Shown here: piece after piece, positions 11,985 to 23,407 of the stretch | Numbering within the stretch: the first letter of the stretch is position 1 | How the letters are laid out: each line of letters opens with the position of its first letter | NCBI GenBank assembly: GCA_026119855.1 | Contig: JAOWBW010001582.1 | Coordinates: forward strand, 124,001-188,000 | DNA length: 64,000 bases | Source: Campanula takesimana | Taxonomy: Eukaryota > Streptophyta > Magnoliopsida > Asterales > Campanulaceae | Reading direction: 5' to 3' | Notes under the pieces: model-generated | What the model was told of the DNA's origin: nothing | The model's database searches: none | The model's input: the letters and a program-made list of their open reading frames with translations, nothing else | Translations under genes and position numbers: made by a program

Positions 11985-12993
11985 ATGGTCAATGTCTAGA
12001 TACGTTAGAAATGTGGTTGATACAAATTTTGAGGAATTACTTAGTAACTGGTTTAAGTGGGAAATTTATGTTTTAATTGTTTATCTTTTTTGCATTTGTT
12101 CATTGTTTTCTTTGATTCATGTTTACTTGAAGCAGCTGATATGTTTTTTTTTAACTATTGATATGCTCATTATATGTTCTTTAAAATCCCTGAATTATAC
12201 ATGCTGACTACTAAGTTTTTATAATTTGATTTTGCAGCCTAATCATGCCGTCGAGGAGATTGATTTACCCTACTACTTCCCATCCTCAAGCATCAACTCG
12301 TTCCCAAGAACAGTCCCGACAACCATCTGAGGAGCAACAACTCATTGAGGAAAATGAAGGTTCTTATAAATATTTAACTTAAGTCATATGGTATGAGTTT
12401 TACTGCATCATTAAGTATGTTACTCAGTAAATAGTCTAATCTAGAAAAATTCAGGTTTGATGCATTTCTTAATAAATTTACTTTTTACTCAAACATTCTG
12501 TTGCTCTATTATATGATGCGCGGTGCTGAAAAAACTGAAATTTATCTTATATTACATCTCCGTAATTTTTATGTCATTGTACTTTTTTTGGGGAGGGGGG
12601 GGGGGATTCACTAGATCTTTATAAAAGTATATTGAATTTAGTATTGTTATTTATCTGCTCTTTTGGAAATTTGATGATTTTATTTGTGTTTCTGTTTATG
12701 TGCTACAACAGATGAACCCGACTTCACTAAGAAAGGTCGCGGCCCAGCTGCAGGTTGCAAGCTTTGGGGCACGGCCAACTATAAATTGCATTTAACTTTT
12801 AATGAGCACATGCAAGTATGTGGAAAGAACTCCACAGAATTCGCAAAAAGGCTTGGAATCATAGCTAAATGTGGAGTTAAAGCTCCCCTTGAGTACTTGG
12901 ATTGGAGGAAGGTTCCTGACAGGTTTAAGAATGCCATATGGAAAGAGATTCAGGTACATAACTAGGAGCACAAGAATCCTAAAAAAACTGATA

Positions 12994-13090
12994 CTACCTC
13001 CGTCCCAGTTTAAGGTTCATAGGTTTTTTGCTAAAAAATCCTTAAGATAAACAAAAAAAAACTATGAACCTTAAAGTGGGACGGAGGGAG
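12994..13090. mobile_element. Stowaway-like MITE
   Basis: About 97 bp with terminal inverted repeats (CTACCTCCGTCCC... and ...GGGACGGAGGGAG; the inverted match continues through AAGGTTCATAG) flanked by TA on both sides. It sits in an intron of the CACTA gene. Confidence 0.85.
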
Positions 13091-14547
13091 TAACTAAGGT
13101 TAAGCTAATAATTGTTGTTTGTTGTGGTACTAGGATAACACTAATGCTCCTGCTATGTTCAAGCGCGTGTGTTTGATTAAAGTTGGGGATCTTTGGAAAA
13201 ATTGTAAGGGGAGAGTGAAGAGGAATACTATCCTCCAAACAAACATGATCCAGATATACGGTCAAAACCCCCAAGTGATGGGCGGGTGAAAAAAGAAGTC
13301 TGGGAGAAGCTAGTTGATCACTGGAAGCTTGATGTTGTTGAGGTATGGTGCTTCCTGCAAGACTGACAATTACGTGCACAAACACACGCAACAAATTCAC
13401 ACACGCATACACATACATATGTATTTAATACTTGAAGTTTCTTTATTTCGTAAATTATTTTTTAGCAAAACAGAGTTAATACAAATTATTTGAATGCAGG
13501 ATGTGTCAATTACAAATAAGAGGCACCGTCAAGAAAATGAGTTCCTTCATAGGACAGGGAGAACATCATTTGCTAATGTTCGGTTTGAGGTAATTTAAAG
13601 TATTTGTCGATTATAAAGTACCACAATCCTTAAAATATATAAATTTTGCTTAATCTTATGGTGTGTATTTCTAGATCTTGTACGTAATACAATTGTTTTA
13701 ATTTAATACAGATGACTCAGAAAGGAGAAGACACCTCGCGTCCTAACGTGTTTCCTAAAACTAGAACAGGGAAGAATGCAGTGCCTACTGAAGAAGTACA
13801 CGCTGCATTTGTAAGTCAAAATCACTAAATATATGTTTAATACTCTTAAATATTTTTTTCCCATATATATTTAAGTATATATACACATTACTTATTTTCT
13901 AGACATGGACCAAAGACTTGATGAGGTACCACCATCTGAGCATACACCTGAGTTTACAGACCAAGTATTTACAGATATTATGGGACTTGATGGTCACGGT
14001 CGTGTCCGAACATTTGGTCTAGGACCAACACCTACTGCTGTTAATGGTCAAAAGTCAACATTTATGAATGCATCATTGGATTATATTCAAACAATGGTCA
14101 GGGAACAAGTAGATGCTATGCGGGCTGAGTATGATGCTAGACTGGCTGAGTTTGAGCGTAATCGCGCTCGTGATATTCAAATTGAAGTGGAACGTCAATT
14201 AGAGGCTCGTAGTGCTGCTCGTCACGCTAATTCTCCTCATATTCCCTCCAGTGTTAGCCAGGTTAGTTAATTAACTAATTAATTATAGAAATGAAATGAA
14301 ATGCTAGTGCTGAAGGTATTTATTTTGTTTTATCTTTATCTTTTTTTGTATCTATGCTTGGTGTAAGAATAGTTGGTTCTAGCATGCAGTTAGATTTACT
14401 GTAATATGAAATGAAATGGTGACGTTGAGGGCTCCTTTCCAGCATAAGAAATTAATGGAAATCAATTGATGGATTTTGGTTTTAGTATGGAGTCTGTACA
14501 CTTACACTTTTTCCTCAGTCTACAAACTTATGGTTCATTTGATAAAA

Positions 14548-14688
14548 CTCCCTCCTTACCGGAATGATGTTTCAATTTCTAAATAAGGAAGTAATTCCAA
14601 TGCAATTTCACTAATGTACAAGCAAATGATGCACTTCCTTAATATTTACAAAATGTACAATAGGAACATCATTCTGGTACGGAGGGAG
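14548..14688. mobile_element. Stowaway-like MITE
   Basis: About 140 bp with inverted ends ACTCCCTCC(TTACC) and GGTACGGAGGGAGT; the inner parts GGAATGATGTT and AACATCATTC also pair. It lies in the last intron of the CACTA gene. A further single end (GGGACAGAGGAAGTA) near 14860 is a truncated relative. Confidence 0.75.
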
Positions 14689-15653
14689 TATTAAGTGTGT
14701 GTTAGATGCTTGATGCTGAACACCATGCTTAATGATTAGGAGCAAGAGTACGAATGTTTGATGTTGACTTAATCTTGTTTGATAATTACATGGGTGAACT
14801 CTTATTGAATCTTATTTTACTGTTTTAACATTGTGAATTTTTTTTTGAACATTATTATGGGACAGAGGAAGTATAAAATATAATAGTCTTATGTAGCACA
14901 TATCTACTCCCAAACGCTTGAGTTGAAAATGAATTTTTAGCCGAAAGTTTGCTTTTATTTTGATGGTCAGAATTGTCTAAAATTTTCGTAGCACCCCACT
15001 AACCGAACCAGCATCTAAATTCATGCTGGCTAAGTCTGCACCTCAAATTAACCCTGCAAAATTAACTTCATTATTTTGTTGGTGTAATTGGGTTGTATGA
15101 GTCTAGCATAAATATTTTGACTGTCTTTTTACATTTCAATATTTAACATTGCAGGTAGTTTCTTCACCATCGGGAACAGAAAATGGACTTGATGGGATGT
15201 CTACCTAGTCTTTAGCATGCTATAAGGTAAGTGTAGTTGGTTCAAAATTCATATTTTTATAAAAATAAATTATATCAATGAATTTACTAATATATATTTT
15301 AAATGGTATTTGTGTGCAGTGATGTGGATACAACTTGTAGGCTTATACCACCAGTGTATCTCCATCTGTTTTTCTCTTTTGAGTTCGTCTTTTGACATGT
15401 TTACGGTTACAACCCGTAGGCTTATATCGTGCATCTCCATACACTTTTATTTTTTGACTTCATCTTTTAGCATGTCTACGGTTGTATGCTTTTGGATATT
15501 TAAAGCACTTTAAGATTAGTGTAGTTGGATTTGATATTGGAGTATTGTGCCTGTTTGGCTTCAATGGAAAAGTGCTATGTTTTATTTTATCCAGTTGTAT
15601 AAATTTGTGCCTGGAAAATATGGATTATGGTTGTGATTTGTATAAAAAAAATG

Positions 15654-17791
15654 TGTAACGACCCGAACTTTCAAACAATAATAATAATTTATAAACCAAG
15701 AAATCCTAAACGTCAAACATAATTTAAATCCAACGTTCAAAAGCAACGGCTAGTAAAATCTAACCATAATTCAAAATAGTGCGGAAGCGTAACTAACATT
15801 TAAATTCTAACGGCTAGTACATCCCACTAGCTCAACATAAAACATAAAAGTTATCTTAAGCCCTTCGTTTGACCACCGATTGCCCTTCTTTGCAATCCTT
15901 ATAGGTCCTTAATCTTTACCTGGGAAAAATAATAGGAGAAGGGGTGAGCGAACAATGCTCAGTAAGTTCATACGGGATCTCTCCGGGTACTAAGGAGAGA
16001 TGACCGAAAGAACGGAGCCAAAATGATATCTTCAATGAAAGGCTAAAATCGATAATCTTAACTGTACATATACGAAAGCACAATTATTAAGTTCAAGAAG
16101 TTATGGCCCTAATACAAGTCCGTCAATTCCATAGTTTCATTCATCACCTTTTCAGGGTGTTACACCTTTTCAGGGTGTCGAGGGACCTTACACCTTCTCA
16201 CGGTGCTCCCTCTTAAGTTCGATCATGATCATTAAGCCACTTCATCAAGTAGCGTTTGCGTCTAATTCTTTTCTCTCAAATTAGACTATCTTAATTAGCC
16301 CTTTTCAATCAGACTAATTCTATCTAAGCCCTTTTCAATCAGACTAAGCTAACTATACCTGTTCCAATTAGATATAGCAATGTTCCACAAAGCATTCTAG
16401 GTACAAGAATACTTAAAGCAAATTCAATTTTCTTTGATACCCTATGAACAACACATATCATGGGTAAGATAGTTCAAAAGACGTTCAAGTCATAAGATTT
16501 CAAATGCTACGGCCATAAGTAGCTACACTTGAAAGAATTAAAGGGATCCTATTTCAAAAGGATGATATTCAAATACTTTAAGGAACGTAATCCCTTACCT
16601 TAGCCTTGCGGTCTTCACTTAACAATTTCACGTGCACAATCTACAAACACGCAAACACGGCTTTCTTAGGAACATGAATTACTTTAATTCTCCGTCCCCA
16701 TTATACTTTATTTTACTTTCTTAACTTCACGAGTTCATCATCTTAAACTCTTCGTTAGGGTTCGTTCTACCCGTTATTGGTGTTCCCCAAAATACCCCTT
16801 TCGGATTACTAAAATACCCTTAGGGTTACATGGTTTTTATTCTTCATTAATATGTTTTAGGGTTCCATTATCTCAACCCAAAACACTATTCACATGTTAC
16901 TATTCACAGCTTTTTACCCTCAGATTACTATTCACAGCATATATAAACTCAGATTACTATTCACAGCGTAAATTTACTATTCACAGCGTAAATTCACTAT
17001 TCACGGCGTAAATTCACTATTCCCAGGTTGTGTTACTATTCCTCCCAGATTATTGTTCATCGCAGCATACTTAAACACAGATCACTATTCATCGTAGCAT
17101 ACAACACACACACACACACACAAACACACATACACACACACAGTATAAGAACACACACACATACACACACAAACTGCATGTATATAACGCACACACACGT
17201 CACACACACACGCATGCATACACACACACTGTCGCACACTCCGACACACACACACGACGCACTCGCACACAGCACACACACCCACTTCATCTTCCTTATT
17301 AATTCAATCATACAATCCTAAGTTCATAATTTTATAAACCCTAGTTCAACATTAGGTTTAGGGTTTCCCATCCGAATTCAATAATATCTAGAGAACTAAA
17401 CGGAGAAGGCGGAGTTTAGGGAGTATGGTTATACCTTGAGTAATCGCTTTCCTCCCTTTTTCTCTTCTTCTTCTTCTCCTCCTTCCCGATCTCTCTCTCC
17501 TTCTCTGCGGTTCCCTGCCGCCGCCTCCCCTTTCTCACAATTCCCGTTCTTTTCTTTTGTGTTATAATAACAAGGTTGAGGGAATAAAAGGGATATATAT
17601 ATATATTTACTAGGGTTCTCCATTCCTAAAATAAAAAGGATTCCTAGTTTTAATTGGGTTTTGACTAACTTGGGCCCACTACTTAACCCAAATCATACTT
17701 CCTAATAAATTAATTAATCAAGCCCATCATCATAAGTAAAAGTTTAACCAAAGTAAATAAAATAATTGGCCCAAAGTGGCCGGCTATTACA
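15654..17791 (-). repeat. Gypsy 3' LTR
   Basis: 2,138 bp. On the plus strand it starts TGTAACGACCCGAAC and ends GGCTATTACA. It contains 22-bp subrepeats of ACTATTCACAGCGTAAATT near 16880-17030 and an impure CA-rich microsatellite at about 17104-17280. Long open frames across the CA tract on both strands are low complexity, not genes. Confidence 0.95.
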
Positions 17792-17804
17792 TTCTTTCCT
17801 CCTT
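17792..17804 (-). promoter_or_regulatory. Gypsy polypurine tract
   Basis: The minus strand reads AAGGAGGAAAGAA directly before the LTR start TGTAATAGCC: a purine-only priming tract in the expected place. Confidence 0.8.
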
Positions 17805-17837
17805 AAAAGAGTTTGGGTCCACCAAACTAAACGTACC

Positions 17838-18839
17838 TTAATCAGAAAATAATGCGGGGTATGCCTCTCGCATCTCGCTCTCGAGCTTCCACGTAGCTTC
17901 TCTTTCTGTATGGTTGCTCCACTGCAACTTCACATAAGGGATCACCCTTTTCCTCAAGGTTTGATCCTTCCGATCTACGATCTTTACGAGTTCCTCGTCG
18001 TAACTCAAATCAGCACGAACTCTTAGTTGTTTATACTCGATCACATGACTCGGATCAGAGATGTACTTCCTTAGCATCGACACATGGAATACATTGTGCA
18101 CTCCAGCTAGCACAGGCGGTAAAGCTAGCTTGTAAGCTACCAATCCAACTCGTTCCAAAATTTCAAAGGGCCCCACGTATCTCGGGCTTAACTTCTCTCG
18201 AATACCGAACCTCATAACCCCCTTTGTCGGTGATATCTTCAGGAACACATGATCGCCCAGTTGAAATTCCAAATCACGTCTTCGACGATCGGCATACGAC
18301 TTTTGTCGACTTTGCGCGGTCAACAACCACTTCCGAATTTGTTGTACTTTATCCGCGGTTACTTGAACAAGTTCCGGTCCAGTCAGTTTCCTCTCACCAA
18401 CTTCACCCCAGCAAGTCGGTGATCTACACTTTCTCCCATATAATGCCTCGTACGGAGCCATACCGATACTAGCATGATAACTATTGTTATACGCAAATTC
18501 TACTAGCGTCAAATGTTCGTCCCATGTCCCTTGCCAGTCCAACGACGTAGCTCTCAGCATATCTTCTAGAGTCTGAATAGTCCTTTCCGACTGTCCATCC
18601 GTCTGTGGGTGAAAAGCGGTACTCATTGCCAACTCCGTACCCAATGCTTGTTGTAGACTCTTCCAGAATTTCGATGTAAACCTTGCATCTCGATCGGACA
18701 CTATCGAAATAGGGATCCCATGCAATCTCACAATTTCATCAATGTATAGCTTGGCCAATTTCTCCAATGAATCATTTACCTTAATTGCTAGGAAGTGAGC
18801 CGACTTCGTAAGCCTATCAACAATAACCAAAAATTGCAT
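17838..18839 (-). CDS. Gypsy integrase core and chromodomain (3' pol frame)
   Basis: 333 codons. It starts within the integrase core with the first catalytic Asp (VDRLTK, D8), the second in SDRDARF (D49) and Glu in DGQSER (E85), giving the D-35-E spacing. The GPFEIL/HVSMLRKY region follows, then a chromodomain at about residues 278-325 (DRKDQTLRK...VQLQW-like VKLQWSNH...ATWKLESEM), which in Tekay/Del elements is thought to target chromatin during integration. It is separated from the upstream frame by one base in a T-run at about 18828-18841, overlapping it by 23 nt. That is probably a disabling mutation, since this clade normally has one continuous pol. Confidence 0.88.
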   Translation of the reverse strand: MQFLVIVDRLTKSAHFLAIKVNDSLEKLAKLYIDEIVRLHGIPISIVSDRDARFTSKFWKSLQQALGTELAMSTAFHPQTDGQSERTIQTLEDMLRATSLDWQGTWDEHLTLVEFAYNNSYHASIGMAPYEALYGRKCRSPTCWGEVGERKLTGPELVQVTADKVQQIRKWLLTAQSRQKSYADRRRRDLEFQLGDHVFLKISPTKGVMRFGIREKLSPRYVGPFEILERVGLVAYKLALPPVLAGVHNVFHVSMLRKYISDPSHVIEYKQLRVRADLSYDEELVKIVDRKDQTLRKRVIPYVKLQWSNHTEREATWKLESEMREAYPALFSD

Positions 18840-20820
18840 TGTAGCCCTTCAACGTCTTTGGTAATCCTACCACCAAATCCATAGCTATATGTTCCCACTT
18901 CCACTCTGGAATAGGTAGTGACTGTAGCAATCGTGCCGGTCTCTGATGTTCACTTTTCACTTGTTGACACACCAAACACTTTGATACAAACTCGGCTACG
19001 TCTCCCTTCATGTTGTTCCACCAGAACGACTCTCTTAAGTTCCGATACATCTTCGTACTTCCAGGATGTATGGAAAGTCTCGAACAATGAGCCTCCTTTA
19101 AGATTTCCCTCTTGATGTCGTCCTCGCCCGGCACACATATTCTAGATTGGTACCTCAAGATCCCATCTTCTCCCATGCGAAAGTCCTTTGCCTTCCCTTT
19201 AGCGATGCTCTCATGCACCTTCATTAATTCTTCATCAGTTCCTTGGGCTTCTTTAATCCTGTCCATAAGCATTGGCTGAACGCTCATTTGAGCCAGATAA
19301 CCCTTAACTTGTACTTCCATGCCAGAAATCTCTATGCGGTTCCACATTCTTTCTTCCTTAGAAATTAACGTCGCTAGTATCCTACGACTTTTTCTACTCA
19401 GCGCATCCGCCACCTTATTGGCTTTCCCAGGGTGGTACAAAATCGTACAGTCATAGTCTTTCAATAACTCCAGCCATCTTCTTTGTCTCATATTAAGCTC
19501 CTTCTGGGTGAATATATACTTAAGGCTCTTATGATCAGTATAAATCTGACATGTCACCCCATACAAGTAGTGCCTCCATATCTTCAAAGCAAACACCACT
19601 GCAGCTAATTCTAGATCATGGGTTGGGTAATTCTTCTCATGATTCTTTAATTGTCTAGATGCATAAGCTATAACCTTTTCATTTTGCATCAGCACGCAAC
19701 CCAATCCCTTCAGTGAAGCATCACTATAAATTACGAATCCGTCCGATCCAGATGGTAAAGCAAGGACCGGTGCGGACACCAATCGTCGCTTCAATTCCTC
19801 AAAACCCTCTTCACATTCCTCCGACCAAACAAACTTTGCTCCTTTCTGAGTTAACTTCGTCAATGGCACTGACAACTTCGAGAAGCCTTCTACGAACCTT
19901 CGATAGTAGCCAGCTAGACCTAAGAAACTTCTGATCTCACTTGCCGAAGTTGGTCTCTCCCAATCCACAATCGCTTCTATCTTTGTCGGATCTACGGCAA
20001 TCCCATCTTTTGACACCACATGCCCTAAGAATGCCACCTTTTCCAACCAAAATTCACATTTCTTGAATTTAGCATATAGCTTCTGTTCTCTTAAGATCTG
20101 CAGCACTAGCTTCAAATGTTCCTCATGTTCTTCCTTGGTTCTCGAATACACCAAAATGTCATCAATGAATACAATTACACATTTGTCTAAGAACTCTTGG
20201 AATATTCTATTCATAAGTTCCAAAAACGCTGCCGGTGCGTTAGTTAACCCAAACGGCATCACCACGAACTCATAATGCTCATACCTCGTTCTAAAGGCCG
20301 TCTTAGATATATCTTCCTTCTTTACTCTCAATTGATGGTAACCAGACCTCAAGTCTATCTTCGAAAAGTAGCACACTCCACGAAGCTGATCAAACAAATC
20401 ATCTATTCTAGGCAATGGGTATTGGTTCCTTACCGTCACACAGTTCATTTCACGATAGTCAATACATAACCTCATCGACCCATCCTTCTTCTTCACAAAA
20501 AATACCGAGGCACCCCATGGTGATACACTCGGTTTAATCAAACCCTTATCTAACAACTCTTGTAGTTGCTCCTTCAATTCCTTCAATTCTTCCGGTGCCA
20601 TCCTACACGGTGCTTTCGATATTGGTGTAGTTTCCGGTACCAAATCGATGGAAAATTCCACTTCTCTCTCTGGTGGTATCCCCGGTAGATCTTCTGGGGA
20701 CACATCCTTAAAATCCTTAATCACAGAAAGGGATTCTATGGTTATTTCCTTCTGGTCCGTAGCACTCACGTATGCCAGAAACCCTTCGCACCCTTTTCTT
20801 AACAACTTACGAGCCTTCAT
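18817..20820 (-). CDS. Gypsy reverse transcriptase, RNase H and integrase zinc domain (5' pol frame)
   Basis: 667 codons, no internal stop. RT: KDGSMRLCIDYR, PLPRIDDLFDQL, FSKIDLRSGYHQ, MPFGLTNAPAAF and catalytic FIDDILVYS (D220, D221). RNase H: YSDASLKGLG (D367), E404 in DLELAAVVF, TDHKSL (D429) and D472 in ADALSR. The integrase zinc domain follows (H...HPG...CLVCQQVK) and the frame ends at GYNAIFGYC where a one-base shift moves to the next frame. The protease fused upstream in the family lies out of frame and decayed at 20821-21118. The first ATG (20820) is simply the first in the open stretch. Confidence 0.9.
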   Translation of the reverse strand: MKARKLLRKGCEGFLAYVSATDQKEITIESLSVIKDFKDVSPEDLPGIPPEREVEFSIDLVPETTPISKAPCRMAPEELKELKEQLQELLDKGLIKPSVSPWGASVFFVKKKDGSMRLCIDYREMNCVTVRNQYPLPRIDDLFDQLRGVCYFSKIDLRSGYHQLRVKKEDISKTAFRTRYEHYEFVVMPFGLTNAPAAFLELMNRIFQEFLDKCVIVFIDDILVYSRTKEEHEEHLKLVLQILREQKLYAKFKKCEFWLEKVAFLGHVVSKDGIAVDPTKIEAIVDWERPTSASEIRSFLGLAGYYRRFVEGFSKLSVPLTKLTQKGAKFVWSEECEEGFEELKRRLVSAPVLALPSGSDGFVIYSDASLKGLGCVLMQNEKVIAYASRQLKNHEKNYPTHDLELAAVVFALKIWRHYLYGVTCQIYTDHKSLKYIFTQKELNMRQRRWLELLKDYDCTILYHPGKANKVADALSRKSRRILATLISKEERMWNRIEISGMEVQVKGYLAQMSVQPMLMDRIKEAQGTDEELMKVHESIAKGKAKDFRMGEDGILRYQSRICVPGEDDIKREILKEAHCSRLSIHPGSTKMYRNLRESFWWNNMKGDVAEFVSKCLVCQQVKSEHQRPARLLQSLPIPEWKWEHIAMDLVVGLPKTLKGYNAIFGYC

Positions 20821-21637
20821 TACCGATATAAGGTTCGATCGGTTCTAGGTTTCGTTCCTTGAGAACAACACTCTTCTCTAGATAATAATCTGAAGTAGAC
20901 TTCTTTCTTTAAAACAATCCACATGGGCATGGCATGCAGCCAACTAGTCCATTCCCAAGATTACATCAAATTCTTCGATGTTCTAAACTAATGAGATCAA
21001 CCTCAAGTTCTTTCTCGTCCAATTTCAAAGGACACTTCCTAGATATAAACGTAATAGGGATCGATTCTCTAGTTGAATATCCATAACTAAAGAATTCTCT
21101 AACGATTCATGAATTAAATTCATATTCTTAGCCAAGCAATCATTTGGCACTTCTTATCAGAACTTTGCCCTTTGGCGTCGTTCTTATTACCATCACTTCT
21201 ATTGCCGTAGCCTTTACTCTGGTACTTACTTGTACTACCTTCCTTTTCACGATCATCAGTAGCCTTCAGCTTATTATTGTTCCCATCGTGGTTCCAGCTT
21301 CCTTTAGATTCAGTCAACTCTTTCTGAGTTGACTCTTCTTCTCTTCTCGCTTACTGCGATAACTATCTGATTCCTTCTCCACTATCCTTGTCCTATCCAA
21401 CACTTGATCATAGGTTGGTAGCATTAATGGAGTGATTCTATATCGGATTCGGTTGTTCAAACCAGCTTCAAATTCTTGAGCCTTTTGTGCTTCATTATCG
21501 AAGAACGTTAAGGCAAATTCTAGCAATTCGGTGATTCTAGCACCATAGTCGTCCACCGTCATACTTCCTTGAGTTAGCATCATAAACTCAGTCACTCTGG
21601 CGTTTCGAACACTTACCGGATAATATGATACTATCAT
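20821..21637 (-). pseudogene. Gypsy gag and protease remnants
   Basis: 21637-21314 matches the middle of gypsy gag (SVRNARVTEFMMLTQGSMTVDDYGAR). 21317-21120 continues in another frame as a Ser/Lys/Asn-rich tail. The expected CCHC knuckle and the D-S/T-G protease site are not found. The end of protease survives out of frame near 20925-20965, as fragments resembling the conserved LGMDWL block. The gag N-terminal part is also missing: the space before it is filled by the repeat tract at about 21700-22390. No functional Gag or protease can be made. Confidence 0.78.
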
Positions 21638-21699
21638 TAGTTATCATGAATACAAGACTTTTTCACGCACTCTCATACTATAGCTCGTCTCTACAGACT

Positions 21700-22390
21700 A
21701 ACATTCAATTTATAGGTCATCATTCACTAGACCACTGGTCGTTTCAACAGACCATCACTATCTTCATTAGTCAACTTTACTAGACTTATTAGTTGCTTCA
21801 TTAGACCATTACTATTTTCATCGGTTATTTCAATAGACCGTTATCGCTTTCATTGCTCATTTCAATAGACCATTCTTACTTGTTCCAGGTTAACTCGCAC
21901 ATTTAACACTATTACTCACGCCAATACAAGCATTGCTACTATGCTTAATACTTCCACATAAAAAGGCCGTCCTCAAAAGACGCAACTTTTATAAAAGATC
22001 GGTTTACTAGATCTCTGGTCGTTTCAATAGACCAATTCTACTTAGTAAGTCGTTTCACTAGACTTTACTTATTAATTACAGGTCGATTCACTAGACCTAC
22101 TTTTATCCACACTTAGCCGTTTCAATAAGCCATTTACCTTTTATACTTGGCCGTTTCAATAGGTCACCTTATTCTTGTTTCTATCATTTCACTAGACCAA
22201 AACTGAATTCACTTGGCCGTTTCAATAAGCCAATTACTTTTACTTTTGACTTTTTCAATAGGTCACTTTACTCTTGTTTCGATCGTTTCAATAGACCAAA
22301 ACTAATTTTCACTTGGCCGTTTCAATAAGCCAACTTATACTTATGGTCTTTTCACTCGACCAATACTTCTCGTTCTAGATTAGCTCACAC
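21700..22390 (-). repeat. Degenerate short-repeat tract in the gypsy 5' internal region
   Basis: Many imperfect copies of CGTTTCAATAGACC / TTTCACTAGACC / CCGTTTCAATAAGCC (plus strand) spaced about 25-45 bp, for example near 21740, 21850, 22030, 22090, 22130, 22215 and 22320. It replaces the place where gag N-terminal codons are expected. No open frame crosses it. Confidence 0.75.
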
Positions 22391-22568
22391 GCTTTAACAT
22401 TTAAGAACGAAAAAAATCAACAAAACCATTTGCCTAGAATAAATCATAAACTTTTATTACGAGGATCTTCTTGGAATAAAAGTTAACTAAACAAAATTCT
22501 AGTATTTTTCTCTAAACTAGAACTAACTATTAATACTATAATTAAGAATAAACTCTATGTCCTACTTT

Positions 22569-22979
22569 TCAATCATAGAACACCTTCCTAGGCCTTCCCC
22601 TAGGCCTTCCACTTGGCACCCTTGGAACTTTCTTAGAACCTCTTGGCCTACCTTTGGGCCTACGAACCGGTACCATCTCTTGTTCCAGCTCTTCATCATC
22701 ATTAAGAATGATTGGGGCGGCTTCACTGCCCTCAAGGATAATATCTATTTCCTCGACCTCTTCTTTAGCTACCAAATTATCTTCCTTTGGCGTTTCATTG
22801 CTTACGGGGGTTGTTGGTTCTGACTCCCTAGCTCTGGCTTCCTTTAAGTCTTTCAATTCATAGAACCATTGATATGCTTGTTCTCGAGTTTCATGATAAT
22901 ACCTCTCATTCTGGTCCTTGGTCTCCTTGACTTCTTCCAGTTCTTTGAGAGTGTCTAGTAATGCTTTTCTATCTTGCAT
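22569..22979 (-). CDS. Accessory ORF with coiled coil and AT-hook-like motifs
   Basis: 136 codons between the primer-binding site and the gag remnant. The first half is charged and heptad-like (KALLDTLKELEEVKETKDQ), the middle acidic (EEVEEIDIILEGSE), and the C-terminus basic with two AT-hook-like cores (RRPKGRPRGSKK and GRPRGRPRK). AT hooks bind the minor groove of AT-rich DNA, so a DNA- or chromatin-binding role is possible (inference). I do not recognise it as a standard Tekay protein. It could be an element-specific accessory gene, a captured host fragment, or the N-terminal part of an original gag ORF. Confidence 0.55.
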   Translation of the reverse strand: MQDRKALLDTLKELEEVKETKDQNERYYHETREQAYQWFYELKDLKEARARESEPTTPVSNETPKEDNLVAKEEVEEIDIILEGSEAAPIILNDDEELEQEMVPVRRPKGRPRGSKKVPRVPSGRPRGRPRKVFYD

Positions 22980-23393
22980 TCACTTTCCTAGTTTGACATT
23001 CAACTTGGTCTTTTCAGCTTCTAATGCCTCGGTTAGTTTCTTAATCTTGAGTGAATATATCTGAATCACTTTTTTCTTAATTGTTCTTTGCTTCAAGTTC
23101 ATCTTCATGTTTCTTCTAAGTCCATCCATGACTTACAATTAAGACATAACCGTTATCAATGTCATATCACTAAAAAAATATCATTCTAGTGTAACTCTTC
23201 AAAATTTACTTCCCAAAGTGTTCACTTATATTCCTCATATCCCTCGAGGAATTCTTATCTTAGGTTCTTTCCTAAAATAGTAGGTTTCCATAAATAACTA
23301 GTTTGACTTTAAGCAATCTTAGTCTTCCTAAAACGCTCAAATCAAACCTATTCAATATCAGAGTTCCTATCCCTTTGAAGCTCTAATCCCATT

Positions 23394-23405
23394 GCTCTGA
23401 TACCA
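23394..23405 (-). promoter_or_regulatory. Gypsy primer-binding site (tRNA-iMet)
   Basis: The minus strand reads TGGTATCAGAGC two bases inside the 5' LTR, a full 12-base match to the usual initiator-tRNA-Met site. Confidence 0.9.
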
Positions 23406-23407
23406 AC

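Larger units (their letters stand above)
12246..15208 (+). pseudogene. Second CACTA gene, plant transposase (Ptta/En/Spm, Transposase_24-like)
   Basis: A seven-exon model with GT-AG junctions: 12246-12358 (Ser/Gln-rich start MPSRRLIYPT), 12712-12954 (GRGPAAGCKLWG...CGVKAPLEYLDW), 13133-13340 (GDLWKNCKGRV...VWEKLVDHW), 13500-13589 (TNKRHRQENEF), 13712-13810, 13903-14261 and 15155-15208 (ending NGLDGMST, stop). The first ATG follows a TTGCAG acceptor, so a 5' exon may exist. Exon 3 needs a one-base shift near 13215 to stay in the family frame. Exon 6 is predicted helical (YDARLAEFERNRARDIQ). The family is the companion protein of CACTA elements, probably binding terminal repeats (family knowledge). 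A MITE lies in the intron at 12994-13090. Confidence 0.78.

Noticed and set aside
17028..17321. Open frames on both strands across the CA-rich tract (also 24782-25075)
   Set aside because: Low-complexity His/Thr or Cys/Val translations of an impure CA microsatellite in the gypsy LTR, present in both LTRs.
21700..22390. CRISPR-like array reading of the short repeats in the gypsy element
   Set aside because: Repeats are degenerate and irregularly spaced in a plant retrotransposon; no spacer structure or cas genes.
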